22,582 nt of DNA from an uncultured Ruminococcus sp. Lineage in GTDB: Bacteria; Bacillota; Clostridia; Oscillospirales; CAG-272. Position 1 is the first letter of the stretch; each line of letters opens with the position of its first letter. The position numbers were made by a program, and so were the translations under genes. Shown one piece after another: positions 22,064 through 22,582 of the stretch. The stretch lies in NCBI GenBank assembly GCA_900551005.1, contig URUL01000025.1, positions 1 through 22,582 on the forward strand, written 5' to 3'. The notes beneath the pieces were generated by a model. That model was not told the DNA's origin and made no database searches. It saw nothing but the letters and a program-made list of their open reading frames with translations.

Positions 22064-22092
22064 ATTATAGCAGAGTTTTCGGCATATGTCAA
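22064..22092 (-). promoter_or_regulatory. promoter of the DUF134-NifX gene
   Basis: On the minus strand, TTGACA (22092-22087), 17-base spacer, TATAAT (22069-22064): full consensus. The -35 lies in the left arm of the inverted repeat at 22083-22120. Confidence 0.85.
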
Positions 22093-22120
22093 TAACTTCA
22101 AAAAGAATTATTGACATATG
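22083..22120. repeat. 13-bp perfect inverted repeat containing both divergent -35 boxes
   Basis: CATATGTCAATAA (22083-22095) and TTATTGACATATG (22108-22120) are exact reverse complements, 12 bases apart. Each arm contains the TTGACA of one of the two divergent promoters, so a protein bound here would control both genes. Confidence 0.8.
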
Positions 22121-22139
22121 CTCGAAATTATGGTATACT
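22111..22139 (+). promoter_or_regulatory. promoter of the Crp/Fnr-family gene
   Basis: TTGACA (22111-22116), 17-base spacer, TATACT (22134-22139), one mismatch from consensus. Start of transcription is expected near 22146. GGGAGGT lies about 8 bases before the ATG at 22168. Confidence 0.85.
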
Positions 22140-22167
22140 ATTGCTATCACCTTGGGAGGTGCGAATA

Positions 22168-22582
22168 ATGGATATCCCAATTTATTTTTCTGTATGGAAC
22201 GAATTGAATGCAAATGAACAGCAAGCTTTGTCTGCAAACGTCAGAGAGTTGCACTATCATAAAGGCGACTTGATCCATACAGGCGGCGACTGCATGGGAC
22301 TTGTTCTTGTAGCTTCGGGACAGCTTCGTGCCTACACCATTTCAGAGGACGGCAGGGAGATCACCATGTATCGCCTGTTTGAGCGTGATATTTGCCTTTT
22401 TTCTGCTTCTTGCATGATGCACAGCATTCAGTTTGACATTACGTTATCAGCTGAAAAGGATGCCGACGTCATACTCATTCCCGCGGATATTTACCGTGGC
22501 ATTATGGAAAAATCCGCACCGCTTGCCAACTACACGAATGAAGTCATGGCAAGCCGGTTTTCGGATGTGATGTGGCTGATCG
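22168..22582 (+). CDS. Crp/Fnr-family transcriptional regulator (3' end outside window)
   Basis: The frame is open from ATG 22168 to the window edge (138 codons). The N-terminal part is a cyclic-nucleotide-binding-like sensor domain: ELHYHKGDLIHTGGDCMGL, VLVASGQLRAYTISEDGREI, then FERDICLFSASCMM and ADVILIPADIYRGIMEKSAPLANY. The dimerisation helix follows; the DNA-binding helix-turn-helix would lie beyond the edge. Cys residues in GGDCMG, RDICLF and SASCMM could sense redox state or hold a cluster, but the N-terminal Cys row of classical FNR is absent. It is divergent from DUF134-NifX and shares an inverted-repeat control region with it. Members of this branch in anaerobes often govern oxidative or nitrosative stress genes, which fits the neighbouring operon (inference). 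Confidence 0.88.
   Translation, partial: MDIPIYFSVWNELNANEQQALSANVRELHYHKGDLIHTGGDCMGLVLVASGQLRAYTISEDGREITMYRLFERDICLFSASCMMHSIQFDITLSAEKDADVILIPADIYRGIMEKSAPLANYTNEVMASRFSDVMWLI

Overview
The window looks like chromosome of an anaerobic, low-to-moderate GC Bacillota bacterium, most likely a gut Clostridia/Oscillospirales-type lineage. The support is strong AGGAGG ribosome sites, a c-di-AMP receptor of the DarA/PstA family, and an O2-defence set of rubrerythrin, desulfoferrodoxin and ferritin without catalase or classical SOD. Several near-perfect TTGACA-17-TATAAT promoters can be read. I see no rRNA, tRNA or CRISPR array.

Layout. (1) Positions 1-2621 (+): 3' end of an exporter-type ABC half-transporter, a DUF1854 protein, the c-di-AMP receptor DarA, and a beta-propeller-like protein of unknown function, closed by a hairpin terminator. 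(2) 2996-4690 (-): a cytoplasmic heparinase/alginate-lyase-like protein with its own promoter. (3) 14454-4926 (-): a complete oligopeptide-type ABC importer operon, oppA-oppB-oppC-oppD-oppF-DUF3899. Four of the five Opp subunits are far larger than usual because of extra segments: about 410 residues in OppD, 120 in OppF, 225 in OppC, and an 868-residue OppA. (4) 15103-18150 (+): a GH106-like glycoside hydrolase transcribed divergently from oppA. Both divergent promoters are consensus-perfect. (5) About 18233-18417 (-): a frameshifted scrap that looks like the C-terminal end of a serine recombinase, the only trace of a mobile element. (6) 21191-18538 (-): an O2-defence operon. (7) 22039-21254 (-): a DUF134-NifX fusion, divergent from a Crp/Fnr-family regulator that runs off the right edge. 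Their two -35 boxes lie in a perfect 13-bp inverted repeat.

The most unusual region is the O2-defence operon. Its three distal genes (a rubrerythrin with rubredoxin domains at both ends, class I desulfoferrodoxin, ferritin) have every expected metal ligand. The three promoter-proximal genes are all damaged. A rubredoxin-like scrap lacks a usable start and one Cys. A 146-codon gene ending in a rubredoxin-like domain is split by a one-base deletion and a TGA. A 2[4Fe-4S] protein has an in-frame TAG and a Cys-to-Phe change at a cluster ligand. From that TAG the frame stays open straight into rubrerythrin. The pattern suggests decay of an electron-donor module ahead of intact effector genes. Sequencing error or recoding are alternatives that can be tested.

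Possible co-operation (inference). The two predicted cytoplasmic glycan-active enzymes flank the Opp-like importer, so its cargo may be a glycan- or glycopeptide-like oligomer and not a simple peptide. The Crp/Fnr regulator and DUF134 protein may control themselves and the neighbouring O2-defence genes.
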